Assembly: GCF_000382345.1 (NCBI RefSeq) | Contig: NZ_KB908077.1 | Span: 62,001-126,000 of the forward strand | Length of the DNA: 64,000 nucleotides | Direction: 5' to 3' | Source: Massilia niastensis DSM 21313 | GTDB taxonomy: Bacteria > Pseudomonadota > Gammaproteobacteria > Burkholderiales > Burkholderiaceae_D | Shown here: one piece after another, positions 1 to 8,901 of the stretch | Position numbering within the stretch: the first letter of the stretch is position 1 | How the letters are laid out: the number at the start of each line of letters is the position of its first letter | Notes under the pieces: model-generated | Seen by the model: only the letters and a program-made list of their open reading frames with translations | Told to the model about the DNA's origin: nothing | Databases searched by the model: none | Program-made: the position numbers and the translations under genes

Positions 1-472
1 AGTGGCCGGGCTTGATGGTGCCGCCGTAGACGTAGATGCCCGGCACGTTGACGCGCGCCAGTGCGATCATCCCGCCCGGCATGTTCTTGTCGCAGCCGCC
101 GATCACGACCACGCCATCCATCCACTGGCCGTTGACGCAGGTCTCGATGCAGTCGGCGATCACTTCGCGCGAGATCAGGGAGAACTTCATGCCCTCGGTG
201 CCCATCGACATGCCGTCGGAAATGGTCGGGGTGCCGAACACCTGGGGATTGGCGCCGCACTCCTTGACGGTGGCGACCGCGATGTCGGCCAGCTTCTGCA
301 GGCCCGAGTTGCAGGGCGTGATGGTCGAGTGACCGTTGGCCACCCCGATCATCGGCTTGTCGAAGTCTTCCTTTTCATATCCCATCGCGTAGTACATCGA
401 GCGGTTGGGACTGCGGGCCACGCCCTCGGTGACGTTGCGGGAACGGCGGTTATAGCGCTGTTGGTCGGCCAT
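1..472 (-). CDS. ilvD: Dihydroxy-acid dehydratase, N-terminal part (gene continues beyond window)
   Basis: Reading the minus strand from the ATG at 472 gives a protein starting [17 protein letters not shown] and containing [15 protein letters not shown] and the CDKNMPGG motif, both characteristic of the IlvD/Edd family. The cysteines in these motifs are Fe-S cluster ligands. The enzyme dehydrates dihydroxy-isovalerate and dihydroxy-methylvalerate in valine, leucine and isoleucine synthesis in the cytoplasm. About 157 of the usual ~560-620 residues lie in the window. A purine-rich ribosome site (GGGGGAG) lies just upstream of the start. It diverges from a LysR gene across a 125-bp region that holds a clear LysR-type palindrome. 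Edd is a paralogue, but the N-terminus fits IlvD better. Confidence 0.95.
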   Translation of the reverse strand, partial: MADQQRYNRRSRNVTEGVARSPNRSMYYAMGYEKEDFDKPMIGVANGHSTITPCNSGLQKLADIAVATVKECGANPQVFGTPTISDGMSMGTEGMKFSLISREVIADCIETCVNGQWMDGVVVIGGCDKNMPGGMIALARVNVPGIYVYGGTIKPGH

Positions 473-547
473 GACGAACTCCCCCTGAGCAGAGCTGTCA
501 GGATGCCTTGCCGCTCCCGCTACGTCAAATGTAAGATACGCGCGTGT

Positions 548-568
548 GTGATACGCATCGCATATCAC
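548..568. promoter_or_regulatory. LysR-type operator (T-N11-A palindrome) between ilvD and lysR
   Basis: The 21-bp dyad has arms GTGATA and TATCAC and 16 of 21 symmetric positions. It contains the T-N11-A core typical of LysR-family binding sites. It sits between divergent ilvD and the lysR gene, 30 bp before the lysR start, where an autoregulatory site would be expected. Binding is inferred. Confidence 0.65.
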
Positions 569-597
569 CGCCGCCGATCAATACAGCCTGCATATCG

Positions 598-1491
598 ATG
601 AACCTTGAACTGCGCCAGCTGCGCCATTTCGTCACCGTGGCCGAGGAACTCCACTTCGGCCGCGCGGCGGCGCGCCTGCACATGACCCAGCCGCCGCTGT
701 CGCAGAGCATCGCCGGGCTCGAGGAACTGCTCGGCGCCCCGCTGTTCCTGCGCAACCGCCGCCAGGTGAACCTGACGCCGGCCGGCAGCGCCCTGCTGCC
801 GGAGGCGCGCCGCATCCTCGACGAGGCCGGCGCCCTGCCGGAGCTGGTGCGGCGCGTGGCCTCGGGCGAGGCGGGCCGGCTGGCGCTGTCCTTCGTGACC
901 ACGGCGGGCGTGAGCGTGCTGCCGGCCATCCTGCGCGGCTACAGCGCGGCCTATCCCAAGGTCAGGCTGGTGCTGCAGGAAGCGACCTCGGACCTGCAGT
1001 TCGAGGAGCTGCTGCAGGGCCGCATCGATGCCGGCTTCGTGATCCCGCCGCTGCCCGGCAGGCAGGACAGCCTGCTGGACTACCTGAAGATCGTGGAAGA
1101 ACCGCTGGTGCTGTGCGCGCCGGGCGGCCTGGATGCGCTGCGCGCCCGCGGCCCGGTGCGGCTGCGCGACCTGCCGCCGCTGCCGCTGCTGATCTTCCCG
1201 CGCGCGGTGGCGCCGGCGCTGCACGATGCGGTCCTGGCCTGCTTCCGCGCGGCCGGGGTCACGCCGGTGATCGGCCAGGAAGCGATCCAGATGCAAACCA
1301 TCGTCAGCCTGGTTTCCGGCGGCATGGGCCTGGCACTTGTGCCACAATCGGTGTCGAACCTGATGCGACCGGGCGTAGAATACCGTGCCCTCGCCGACCC
1401 GACGCCGCTGGCCGAGACCGGACTGGCCTGGCGACGCGATAACGATTCGCCGGTGCTCAAGGGCTTCTTGGACTTGTTAAGGAAAGACTGA
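598..1491 (+). CDS. LysR-family transcriptional regulator
   Basis: The 297-residue product has the usual LysR layout. An N-terminal winged helix-turn-helix (about residues 1-60; [33 protein letters not shown]) is followed by a substrate-binding domain of the LysR type from about residue 90. The ATG at 598 is chosen because the motif [11 protein letters not shown] is the standard family start and because a GTG at 544 would overlap the operator at 548-568. The gene diverges from ilvD and ends 2 bp before lgt, so it may be co-transcribed with lgt. It may control ilvD or itself. The effector cannot be told from sequence. Confidence 0.9.
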   Translation: MNLELRQLRHFVTVAEELHFGRAAARLHMTQPPLSQSIAGLEELLGAPLFLRNRRQVNLTPAGSALLPEARRILDEAGALPELVRRVASGEAGRLALSFVTTAGVSVLPAILRGYSAAYPKVRLVLQEATSDLQFEELLQGRIDAGFVIPPLPGRQDSLLDYLKIVEEPLVLCAPGGLDALRARGPVRLRDLPPLPLLIFPRAVAPALHDAVLACFRAAGVTPVIGQEAIQMQTIVSLVSGGMGLALVPQSVSNLMRPGVEYRALADPTPLAETGLAWRRDNDSPVLKGFLDLLRKD

Positions 1492-1493
1492 CT

Positions 1494-2303
1494 ATGCTGA
1501 TTCATCCGCAGCCGGACCCGATTGCGTTCTCCATCGGTCCGGTGGACATCCACTGGTACGGGCTGATGTACGTACTCGCCTTCGCCCTGTTCCTGATCCT
1601 GGGCCGGGTGCGCATCCGCCAGCCGCACATCGCCGCGCAGGGCTGGACCAACGAAGACCTGGACGACATGCTGTTCTACGGGATGCTGGGCGTGATCCTC
1701 GGCGGGCGCCTGGGCGAAGTGCTGTTCTACCAGCTCGGCTACTTCCTCGCGCATCCGCTCGAGATCTTCATGGTGTGGCGCGGCGGGATGTCCTTCCATG
1801 GCGGCTTCCTCGGCGTGCTGATCGCGATGGCCCTGTGGGCGCGCAAGCGCAAGCGCAACCTGCTCGACGTCTACGACTTCATCGCGCCGATGGTGCCGCT
1901 CGGGTATGCGGCGGGACGGATCGGCAACTTCATCAACGCCGAACTGCCGGGACGCCTGGCCGACCCCAGCCTGCCGTGGGCGATGCTGTGGCCGGGCGTG
2001 GAAGGTCCGCGCCATCCGTCGCCGCTCTACCAGGCGCTGGTCGACGGCGTGCTGGTGTTCCTGATCCTGTGGCCGTTCGCCCGCAAGGCGCGCCCGCGCC
2101 TGGCCGTCGGCGCCCTGTTCACCCTGCTGTACGGGTGCGCGCGCTTCACCACCGAATACTTCCGCGTGCCGGACTGGGAAATCACCGTGGCCGGGCTGCC
2201 GGTCACCTCGGGACAGGTGCTGTCGCTGCCGATGATCGTCGCGGCGCTCGTCATGCTGGCGTGGGCCTACAAGCAGCCGGGGAAGCGGGCCGTGCACGCC
2301 TGA
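1494..2303 (+). CDS. lgt: Phosphatidylglycerol-prolipoprotein diacylglyceryl transferase
   Basis: This 269-residue polytopic inner-membrane protein transfers diacylglycerol from phosphatidylglycerol to the lipobox cysteine of prolipoproteins, the first step of lipoprotein maturation. The signature HGGFLG places a His at residue 102 (equivalent to essential His103 of E. coli Lgt), and the motif [10 protein letters not shown] places Arg142. Both are conserved active-site features. At least six hydrophobic segments are visible. The start follows the lysR stop by 2 bp, with a ribosome site (AAGGAAAG) inside the end of lysR, which points to translational coupling. A long hairpin follows the gene. 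Confidence 0.96.
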   Translation: MLIHPQPDPIAFSIGPVDIHWYGLMYVLAFALFLILGRVRIRQPHIAAQGWTNEDLDDMLFYGMLGVILGGRLGEVLFYQLGYFLAHPLEIFMVWRGGMSFHGGFLGVLIAMALWARKRKRNLLDVYDFIAPMVPLGYAAGRIGNFINAELPGRLADPSLPWAMLWPGVEGPRHPSPLYQALVDGVLVFLILWPFARKARPRLAVGALFTLLYGCARFTTEYFRVPDWEITVAGLPVTSGQVLSLPMIVAALVMLAWAYKQPGKRAVHA

Positions 2304-2323
2304 GGCAAGCCGGGCTGCACAAG

Positions 2324-2366
2324 GACCTGGGGGGAAGCATGCCGATGGCATGCTTCCCCCCAGGTC
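2324..2366. terminator. Perfect 20-bp hairpin between convergent genes
   Basis: Arms at 2324-2343 and 2347-2366 are perfectly complementary over 20 bp with a 3-nt loop, and TTT follows on the plus strand. It lies between lgt and the convergent acyltransferase gene, so it probably acts as a bidirectional terminator. The T-tract is short for a classical intrinsic terminator. Confidence 0.75.
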
Positions 2367-2385
2367 TTTCATGCGGTCGGATCGG

Positions 2386-3327
2386 CTAGCGCCGGCGCTT
2401 GATCATCCGCTTCACGCGCGCCTTCACCCCATGCTTCTCCATCAGGTCACCGATCTCCCCGGTCACCTGGTTCATCAGGATATGCGCGCGGATGATGGCG
2501 CTGTTGCGCAGCGAGCGCTTGACCAGCACCAGGTGGCAGCACAGGCGCTGGTGGGTGGCGAACAGGCGCTTGTGATCGCCCTCGCCCTCGGTGAAGTCGA
2601 AAAAGCGGAAGCGGTTTTCGGCGAATAGCTGTTCCGTCGCCAGCCACTGCAGCACGATCCCGACCGACAGGTGCAGGTACTCGGGGTCGTAGCCGAGATA
2701 CGCAAACGTCAGCACGCCCGCATCGACCGGGCAGTACAGGTAGGAGACCGGGCGCGCGCCGTCGAACAGGATGAAGGCGCGCAGCCGGTCGGCCTCGGCC
2801 AGCTTCAGCGCGTTCTCGATGAAGGCTTCGTTATCCGGCAGGCCCACGCCCAGCACGCGATCCTGGTAGGTGGTCTTCGAGAGATCGCGCGCCAGCGCGA
2901 AGAATTCCCTGATTTCTTCCGGCGTGCGGTAGGCCTTCCACGGTATCGTCCCGCCGCAGTGTTCGGCGTACTTGCGCAGCTTGCGGTTGAGCGTCGAGCG
3001 CGTCTTGGACGAGAACTTGTTCTTGTACTGCTCGTAGCCGATGCTGAAGTCGATGTGGAAGTGGTGGTAGTGCTCCTGGGCGTAGCACAGGTAGTCGCCA
3101 TTGCGGCTCAGCATGGGCAGCGGGGCCGACAGCGGCAGCCCGCGGATCACGAAGCCCTGGCTGCCGGGGACCAGTTCGTCGGAAGGCACGACCGGCAGCG
3201 CCACCGGCACCGTTTCGTTCACCAGCTTGTCTCCACGGATCTGGAGCGGAAGCGACAGCTTGAACAAGGTCATGTAGCTGCTCAGCTGGAACTTGAACGC
3301 CACGGGTTTGAACTGCCAGTTGCTCAT
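2386..3327 (-). CDS. GNAT/FemAB-like acyltransferase (BioF2-like domain)
   Basis: The 313-residue product carries a C-terminal acetyltransferase fold of the BioF2-like/CelD type (about residues 95-270). Visible elements are a central YKNKFSSKTRSTLNRKLRKY region, strands ending in FILFDGARPVSYLYCPVD and the late segment FRFFDFTEGEGDHKRLFATH, all typical of this family. Members modify polysaccharides or other envelope components using acyl-CoA, but the substrate here is unknown. There is no signal peptide, so a cytoplasmic location is likely. A good promoter lies 80-110 bp upstream (3409-3437). It stands alone between convergent lgt and the TSUP gene. Confidence 0.75.
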   Translation of the reverse strand: MSNWQFKPVAFKFQLSSYMTLFKLSLPLQIRGDKLVNETVPVALPVVPSDELVPGSQGFVIRGLPLSAPLPMLSRNGDYLCYAQEHYHHFHIDFSIGYEQYKNKFSSKTRSTLNRKLRKYAEHCGGTIPWKAYRTPEEIREFFALARDLSKTTYQDRVLGVGLPDNEAFIENALKLAEADRLRAFILFDGARPVSYLYCPVDAGVLTFAYLGYDPEYLHLSVGIVLQWLATEQLFAENRFRFFDFTEGEGDHKRLFATHQRLCCHLVLVKRSLRNSAIIRAHILMNQVTGEIGDLMEKHGVKARVKRMIKRRR

Positions 3328-3408
3328 CTGTCTTCCTCCAGTAAGCCTGCTGCAGCATGACCTGCCGCGTACTTTGCGCGGCCGGCAAGCGATTAATTGT
3401 CAGTAAAG

Positions 3409-3437
3409 ATCCTATCGGAAATTAATTAAAATGACAA
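3409..3437 (-). promoter_or_regulatory. Sigma-70-type promoter of the acyltransferase gene
   Basis: On the minus strand TTGTCA (3437-3432) and TAGGAT (3414-3409) are separated by 17 bp in an AT-rich stretch unusual for this genome. The position, about 80 bp before the start at 3327, fits. Confidence 0.6.
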
Positions 3438-3488
3438 CAAAATGCCTGCCGCCGCCAGGCGGAAGTCGCCCGCCCCGCAACAGGTCGA

Positions 3489-4292
3489 TCAATTGAAGGC
3501 CTTCCAGAACATGTAGCCCGCCAGCGCATACAGGATCACCGCGAACACCTTCTGCAGCTGCCGCACCGGCATCTTGTGCGCGGTGCGCGCGCCGAGCGGC
3601 GCCATGGTCACGCTGGCCAGCACGATGATCGCCAGCGCCGGCAGGTAGATGAAGCCGAGCGAATACGCCGGCAGGCCCGGCTCGCCCCAGCCGAAATAGA
3701 TGTTCGAGAGCGTCCCCGACAGCGCGATCGGGAAGCCGAGCGCCGCGCTGGTGGCGACCGCATTGTGGATGCGTACATTACAGCGGGTCATGAAGGGCAC
3801 CGAGATGAAGCCGCCCCCTGCCCCGACCAGGCCGGACAGGATGCCGATGAAGCCGCCCATCGCGAACATGCCCGGCGCCTGCGGCAGCTCGCGCGCCGCC
3901 GCCGGCTTTTTCCCGATCAGCATCTGGGTCGCCGAGAAGGCGACGAAGCAGCCGAAGAAGAAGGCCAGCAGCGAGGTGTTCATCTGCTTGCCGATCCAGG
4001 GGCCGATCCAGGAACCGACCAGGATGCCCGGCGCCAGCAGCTTCACCACCGGCCACAGCACCGCGCCATGCTGGTGGTGCGCGCGCACCGAGGACAGCGA
4101 CGTGAACAGGATGGTGCCCAGCGAGGTCGCGATCGCCATGTGGACCACCAGCTCGGGCGCGATGCCGCGCGCCGTGAAGATCATCGTAATGAAGGGCACC
4201 AGCACCATGCCGCCGCCGATGCCGAGCAGGCCGGCCGCGAAGCCGCCGAAGGCGCCCATCGCGAGCAGGGCCAGGATCAGCGAGACATCCAT
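3489..4292 (-). CDS. TSUP (TauE/SafE) family membrane permease
   Basis: This 267-residue polytopic protein has the duplicated TSUP pattern. GFAAGLLGIGGGMVLVP near the N-terminus is repeated as GILSGLVGAGGGFISVP in the second half, and each copy starts a four-helix repeat. The family exports or imports sulfite, sulfonates or other small organosulfur anions, and the substrate here is not determinable. The ATG at 4292 shares its A with the TGA stop of the EVE-domain gene (TGATG), so the two are translationally coupled and form one operon. Confidence 0.88.
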   Translation of the reverse strand: MDVSLILALLAMGAFGGFAAGLLGIGGGMVLVPFITMIFTARGIAPELVVHMAIATSLGTILFTSLSSVRAHHQHGAVLWPVVKLLAPGILVGSWIGPWIGKQMNTSLLAFFFGCFVAFSATQMLIGKKPAAARELPQAPGMFAMGGFIGILSGLVGAGGGFISVPFMTRCNVRIHNAVATSAALGFPIALSGTLSNIYFGWGEPGLPAYSLGFIYLPALAIIVLASVTMAPLGARTAHKMPVRQLQKVFAVILYALAGYMFWKAFN

Positions 4293-4762
4293 CACGCCTC
4301 CCCGCCCGCCACGAGCGCGACGATCGCATCCCACTGGCCCTGCGTCACCGGCGAGACCGACAGGCGGCTGCCCTTCTGCAGCAGCACCATGTCTTCGAGC
4401 GCGGCGATGCTGCGCATCTCGGACAGCGGCAGGTAGCGTCCCTGCCTGGTGGCGCGCACGTCGACCGAGATCCAGCGTGGCTGCTCCGGCGTCGCCTTGG
4501 GGTCGAAGTAGGGACTGGCGCTGTCGAACTGGGTCGCATCCGGATACGGGCCGCTGGCCACTTCGGCCAGCCCGGCCACGCCCGGCACCGCGCAGCTGGA
4601 ATGGTAGAACAGGATGCCGTCGCCGACCGCCATCGCATCGCGCATGAAGTTGCGCGCCTGGTAGTTACGCACACCGAACCAGGCCACGGTCCGATCCGGC
4701 GCGGCCAGCACGTCCTCGAAGCTGACCTCGTCCGGCTCGGATTTCATCAACCAATAGCGCAT
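4292..4762 (-). CDS. EVE domain-containing protein
   Basis: The 156-residue product starts MRYWLMKSEPDEVSFEDV, the hallmark beginning of the EVE/thymocyte nuclear protein 1 family. The family is related to PUA and YTH domains and is thought to bind modified bases in RNA or DNA. The conserved WFGVRNYQARNFMRD and GDGILFYHS segments are present. A GGAGG ribosome site 7 nt before the ATG at 4762 supports this start. A longer reading frame upstream would run through the 6S RNA terminator and is rejected. It overlaps the downstream TSUP gene by one base. Confidence 0.9.
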   Translation of the reverse strand: MRYWLMKSEPDEVSFEDVLAAPDRTVAWFGVRNYQARNFMRDAMAVGDGILFYHSSCAVPGVAGLAEVASGPYPDATQFDSASPYFDPKATPEQPRWISVDVRATRQGRYLPLSEMRSIAALEDMVLLQKGSRLSVSPVTQGQWDAIVALVAGGEA

Positions 4763-4801
4763 CGCGCCCCTCCAAAACAAACGCGCCAAAATGGCGCGCG
4801 C

Positions 4802-4838
4802 AAAAAAAAAAGCGGTTGCGTATCGAGTGCGCAACCGC
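4802..4838 (-). terminator. Intrinsic terminator of the 6S RNA gene
   Basis: On the minus strand a perfect 9-bp stem (GCGGTTGCG arms, 9-nt loop) is followed by ten consecutive T residues (complement of the A run 4802-4811). It lies about 10 nt beyond the predicted 3' end of 6S RNA and before the EVE gene. Confidence 0.93.
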
Positions 4839-4847
4839 CTGGTATCT

Positions 4848-5025
4848 GTGCCCCGCCTGTGCCGTTTTTGCCGGCATCCCGAACCAAAGCGGTTCAAGGT
4901 GGTCGCGGTCAGATCAATTTCGGGTTCGTCGAACTAGCGACGCTCACGCCCATCAAACATGTTCCACAACCTATGCGTAAGAATGGTTCAAGGAATATAT
5001 GGCAAATCTCGAACACCGCAGGGTA
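4848..5025 (-). ncRNA. ssrS: 6S RNA
   Basis: This is a noncoding stretch immediately downstream of zapA, the conserved place of ssrS in proteobacteria. Reading the minus strand, the 5' end has CCCTGCGGTGTTCG, like the closing stem of known 6S RNAs. The 3' end has CTTGAACCGCTTTGGTTCGGG, matching the conserved CTTGAACC hairpin, and then GCGGGG, which pairs with the 5' CCCTGC. The length between promoter and closing stem is about 178 nt, the normal size. 6S RNA mimics an open promoter and traps the sigma-70 RNA polymerase holoenzyme in stationary phase. A strong promoter and a strong terminator bracket it. The exact ends are estimates. Confidence 0.88.
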
Positions 5026-5031
5026 GTGCGC

Positions 5032-5059
5032 AGTTTACTCTCTTGTTCCGCCATGTCAA
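5032..5059 (-). promoter_or_regulatory. Promoter of 6S RNA
   Basis: On the minus strand a perfect TTGACA (5059-5054) is followed after 16 bp by TAAACT (5037-5032), giving a start about 7 nt downstream near 5025. Confidence 0.75.
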
Positions 5060-5072
5060 ACGGATTTGGCCC

Positions 5073-5384
5073 TTAGTACAAATTTTCCTGCGGAGCCAGG
5101 GCTTGGTCGAGCACCGAATGCATGGCCTCGAGTTTCTGCTTGACTTCCAGGATCGACATGTCCGAAAGCGGGCCCTGCGGCGATTTCACCGACAGGAATT
5201 CGGCGGCGACGCTCAGCGCGGCCATGACCGCGATGCGGTCCGTGCCCTTGACCTTGCCGGTATCGCGCAGCGCGCACATCTTCCCGTCCAGGTAATGCAC
5301 CGCTTCGCGCAGGGTGCGTTCCTCGCCGTCGCGGCAGGCCAGGCGGTAGGGCTGGCCCATGATGGTGACGTCGAGATGGATCAT
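5073..5384 (-). CDS. zapA: Cell division protein ZapA
   Basis: The 103-residue product fits ZapA, which cross-links FtsZ protofilaments at the Z-ring. Family features are an N-terminal globular part with IMGQPYRLACRDGEE, then LREAVHYLDGKM, followed by a long helix (IAVMAALSVAAEFLSV) and an amphipathic C-terminal coiled coil. The start codon overlaps the stop of the upstream zapB-like gene (ATGA at 5384-5381), so the two are coupled. The 6S RNA gene follows directly, the usual order in beta- and gammaproteobacteria. Confidence 0.93.
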   Translation of the reverse strand: MIHLDVTIMGQPYRLACRDGEERTLREAVHYLDGKMCALRDTGKVKGTDRIAVMAALSVAAEFLSVKSPQGPLSDMSILEVKQKLEAMHSVLDQALAPQENLY

Positions 5385-5659
5385 CGGGTGGCCTCGCTTT
5401 CGTTGGACGCGACCGCGCCTTCGCCGTCGCCTTCGCCGTCGGCATCCTCGCCGCCCTCTTCGCCCGGAGGCGGAGGCAATTGCTCGAGCACCGCCTCGAC
5501 GCGGCGCTGGGCTTCGATCAGGCGCTCCTTGAACGCGAGGTTCTCGGCGCTGAGCAAGGCATTGGCCTGCCGGAGCAGATAGTTCTCGGCGCGCAGCGAC
5601 TGGGTCAGTTGGGCGAGCCGGTCGATTTTGTCGGAGAGGTCTTGGAATTCGGAAATCAT
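5381..5659 (-). CDS. ZapB-like small coiled-coil protein
   Basis: The 92-residue protein is a single coiled coil (about residues 1-60; heptads in ISEFQDLSDKIDRLAQL and LRAENYLLRQANALLSAE) followed by an acidic, Gly/Glu/Asp-rich tail of about 30 residues. It lies upstream of zapA and overlaps it by 4 bp. Small coiled-coil proteins in this position are treated as cell-division partners of ZapA (ZapB-like), which is inference from context and shape. There is no Shine-Dalgarno before the ATG, and the promoter -10 box ends 5 nt upstream, which suggests a leaderless mRNA. Confidence 0.8.
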   Translation of the reverse strand: MISEFQDLSDKIDRLAQLTQSLRAENYLLRQANALLSAENLAFKERLIEAQRRVEAVLEQLPPPPGEEGGEDADGEGDGEGAVASNESEATR

Positions 5660-5664
5660 TCGAC

Positions 5665-5694
5665 ACTATAGGACCGAGATGGTTTTTCCGTCAA
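5665..5694 (-). promoter_or_regulatory. Promoter of the zapB-zapA operon, apparently leaderless
   Basis: On the minus strand TTGACG (5694-5689) and TATAGT (5670-5665) are spaced by 18 bp. Only GTCGA separates the -10 box from the ATG at 5659, so the expected start of transcription falls on or next to the start codon. Confidence 0.65.
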
Positions 5695-5900
5695 CCGAAT
5701 CGCGCGTCCGCCTGCTCACTCATAGGAGAGTTTCATCCGTGCGGCATGAATTCGCCGGCAGGTGTAGGCTGCCCGGCTCTTGCCCGGATGCCCACGGCCT
5801 GGCCGGGAAAAACATGGCCCACCCTCCGCAATCCCTTGCGCGCAATCTGCCATTGGCTTGGGGCAGCTCAAAAAGATCGGCATGTCGTCAACATTGCTGC
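5695..5900. other. Intergenic stretch between divergent zapB and groES promoters
   Basis: About 200 bp with no convincing open frame, hairpin or repeat. Apart from the zapB promoter at its left edge and the groESL promoter at its right edge, nothing is recognised. Confidence 0.6.
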
Positions 5901-5929
5901 TTGAAATGGCAAATTATCGTCCCTATAAT
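5901..5929 (+). promoter_or_regulatory. Housekeeping promoter of groESL
   Basis: TTGAAA (5901-5906) and a consensus TATAAT (5924-5929) are separated by exactly 17 bp. The CIRCE operator begins at the last base of the -10 box, so HrcA bound there would block this promoter. Confidence 0.9.
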
Positions 5930-5955
5930 TAGCACTCGTTAGTAGAGAGTGCTAA
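5929..5955. promoter_or_regulatory. CIRCE operator (HrcA site)
   Basis: A perfect match to the CIRCE consensus, TTAGCACTC-N9-GAGTGCTAA. It overlaps the groESL transcription start region. Repression by HrcA, relieved on heat shock, is established for this element. hrcA itself is not in the window. Confidence 0.97.
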
Positions 5956-6035
5956 CAAACTCTTTGCAGCCGACGCACTTTCCGGTGCGGCGGCATTGAT
6001 TGATAGTCAAACCATTGAAATATAAGGAGTTTTGC

Positions 6036-6326
6036 ATGAACCTTCGTCCTCTGCACGATCGCGTAATCGTGAAGCGTCTCGATCAGGAAACCAAAACCGC
6101 GTCCGGACTGATCATCCCCGATGCAGCTGCAGAGAAGCCGGACCAGGGCGAAGTCCTCGCCGTCGGTAACGGCAAAGTGCAAGACAACGGCCAGCTCCGT
6201 GCCCTGGAAGTCAAGGTCGGCGACCGCGTCCTGTTCGGCAAATACTCCGGCCAGGCCGTCAAGGTCGACGGCGAAGAGCTGCTGGTGATGCGCGAAGAAG
6301 ACATCATGGCCGTCGTGGCCCTGTAA
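6036..6326 (+). CDS. groES: Co-chaperonin GroES
   Basis: The 96-residue product starts [18 protein letters not shown], the typical GroES beginning, and has the mobile-loop region ([12 protein letters not shown]) and the C-terminal [15 protein letters not shown]. It forms a heptameric lid on GroEL and caps the folding chamber in the cytoplasm. The ATG at 6036 is preceded by AAGGAG at 7-9 nt, so upstream in-frame starts are rejected. It is transcribed with groEL from the CIRCE-controlled promoter, with a 42-bp gap. Confidence 0.98.
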   Translation: MNLRPLHDRVIVKRLDQETKTASGLIIPDAAAEKPDQGEVLAVGNGKVQDNGQLRALEVKVGDRVLFGKYSGQAVKVDGEELLVMREEDIMAVVAL

Positions 6327-6335
6327 TCCCCTTAG

Positions 6336-8015
<1,680 letters not shown>

Positions 8016-8065
8016 TAGCCGTGCATGGCCCGGCGCGGGCAACCGCGCCTGTCCGACATAAGAAA

Positions 8066-8095
8066 GCCCGCAGGGTCGCTCCCTGCGGGCTTTTT
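8066..8095 (+). terminator. Intrinsic terminator of groESL
   Basis: A perfect 10-bp stem (GCCCGCAGGG / CCCTGCGGGC, loop TCGCT) is followed by TTTTT. Confidence 0.95.
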
Positions 8096-8186
8096 GTTTG
8101 GGCGAGCCTGGCTGCCCGGCGTCCTCATCTGTTGCCGCTCAAACACCGATGGTTTAGTATGTCCGCCTCACTTCACGAGGCACCCC

Positions 8187-8669
8187 ATGTTCCCACGCGC
8201 CGACTCCTCTCCTTCCCTGCGCCTGCTGGCCGTCGCGCTGGCCCTGGCCTGCGCCGTCGCAGGCTGCAAGCGCGCCGAACGCGAGGAGCCGCCCAAGCCG
8301 GCGGCCGCGGCTGCTGCTCCGGCGCCGGCCGCGCAAGCTCCGGCCCGCACCAGGGAACAGGCGATGACCGCCCTGCTCGCCCTGCCCGAACTGAAGGCCT
8401 GGTCGCAGCAGATCGAGAAGCGTTCGAAGGGCAAGGCCCACGGCGCCGTGATCGAGGACGATCCGCTGCCGCGCGAGATCAACGGCAAAAAGTACTTCCA
8501 GCTGACGTTCGTGGAAAACCGCGCCGACGACGTGCGCCGCCGCGAGAGCTTCCTGGTCGCGCAGAGCGGCGACGAGATCCTGGTCGAGGACACCGAGACC
8601 GATACCCTGCTCTCGCTGCAGGAGTGGCGCCGCACCATCGAGCGCGTGGACCTCAAGAGCGCCGAATAA
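8187..8669 (+). CDS. Small lipoprotein of unknown function
   Basis: The 160-residue product has a lipoprotein signal peptide (LLAVALALACAVAGC; lipobox cysteine at about residue 23), a short Ala/Pro linker (about 30-52) and one compact domain. The domain reads ALLALPELKAWSQQIE near its start and ends LSLQEWRRTIERVDLKSAE. I do not recognise the domain. Its size and location suggest a periplasm-facing, lipid-anchored protein. The ATG at 8187 is chosen for the signal peptide and an ACGAGG ribosome site. It is a single gene between the groESL terminator and a MITE-like repeat. Confidence 0.8.
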   Translation: MFPRADSSPSLRLLAVALALACAVAGCKRAEREEPPKPAAAAAAPAPAAQAPARTREQAMTALLALPELKAWSQQIEKRSKGKAHGAVIEDDPLPREINGKKYFQLTFVENRADDVRRRESFLVAQSGDEILVEDTETDTLLSLQEWRRTIERVDLKSAE

Positions 8670-8678
8670 ACACATTCA

Positions 8679-8854
8679 GGGTCAGGTCTGTCATTCGGAC
8701 AGCGATCACGCACCTTTGATCTATCTCAAAACGCTGCTTTTTATTCCGAAAGCGTTAGTCGCTCGTTAGTCGCTCGGCTCATATAAGCAAATTCAAAGCC
8801 GTTCTGAGATTCCGCAAGGGTCATGCGTCCATGTCCGAATGACAGACCTGACCC
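8679..8854. repeat. MITE-like element with perfect 23-bp terminal inverted repeats
   Basis: The ends are exact inverted copies of 23 bp: GGGTCAGGTCTGTC... at 8679-8701 and its complement at 8832-8854. The total is 176 bp with no coding frame. The interior is AT-richer than the surroundings and holds an 11-bp tandem repeat (GTTAGTCGCTC twice, 8754-8775). The structure fits a non-autonomous mobile or REP-derived element inserted between convergent genes. No clear target duplication was found. Confidence 0.7.
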
Positions 8855-8873
8855 CGACCTGCAGCGGAATGGG

Positions 8874-8901
8874 AAAAGCGGGCAATGCCCGCTTTTTTTT
8901 T
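8874..8901. terminator. Bidirectional intrinsic terminator
   Basis: AGCGGGC-AAT-GCCCGCT forms a 7-bp stem, extended by flanking A and T runs (nine T on the plus strand, four T on the minus strand). It ends the lipoprotein transcript and the convergent glucokinase-RpiR transcript, whose stop codon touches the T-run. Confidence 0.9.

Noticed and set aside
4763..4897. N-terminal extension of the EVE protein
   Set aside because: The added sequence would be translated from the 6S RNA terminator and tail. The GGAGG-preceded ATG at 4762 fits the family start exactly.
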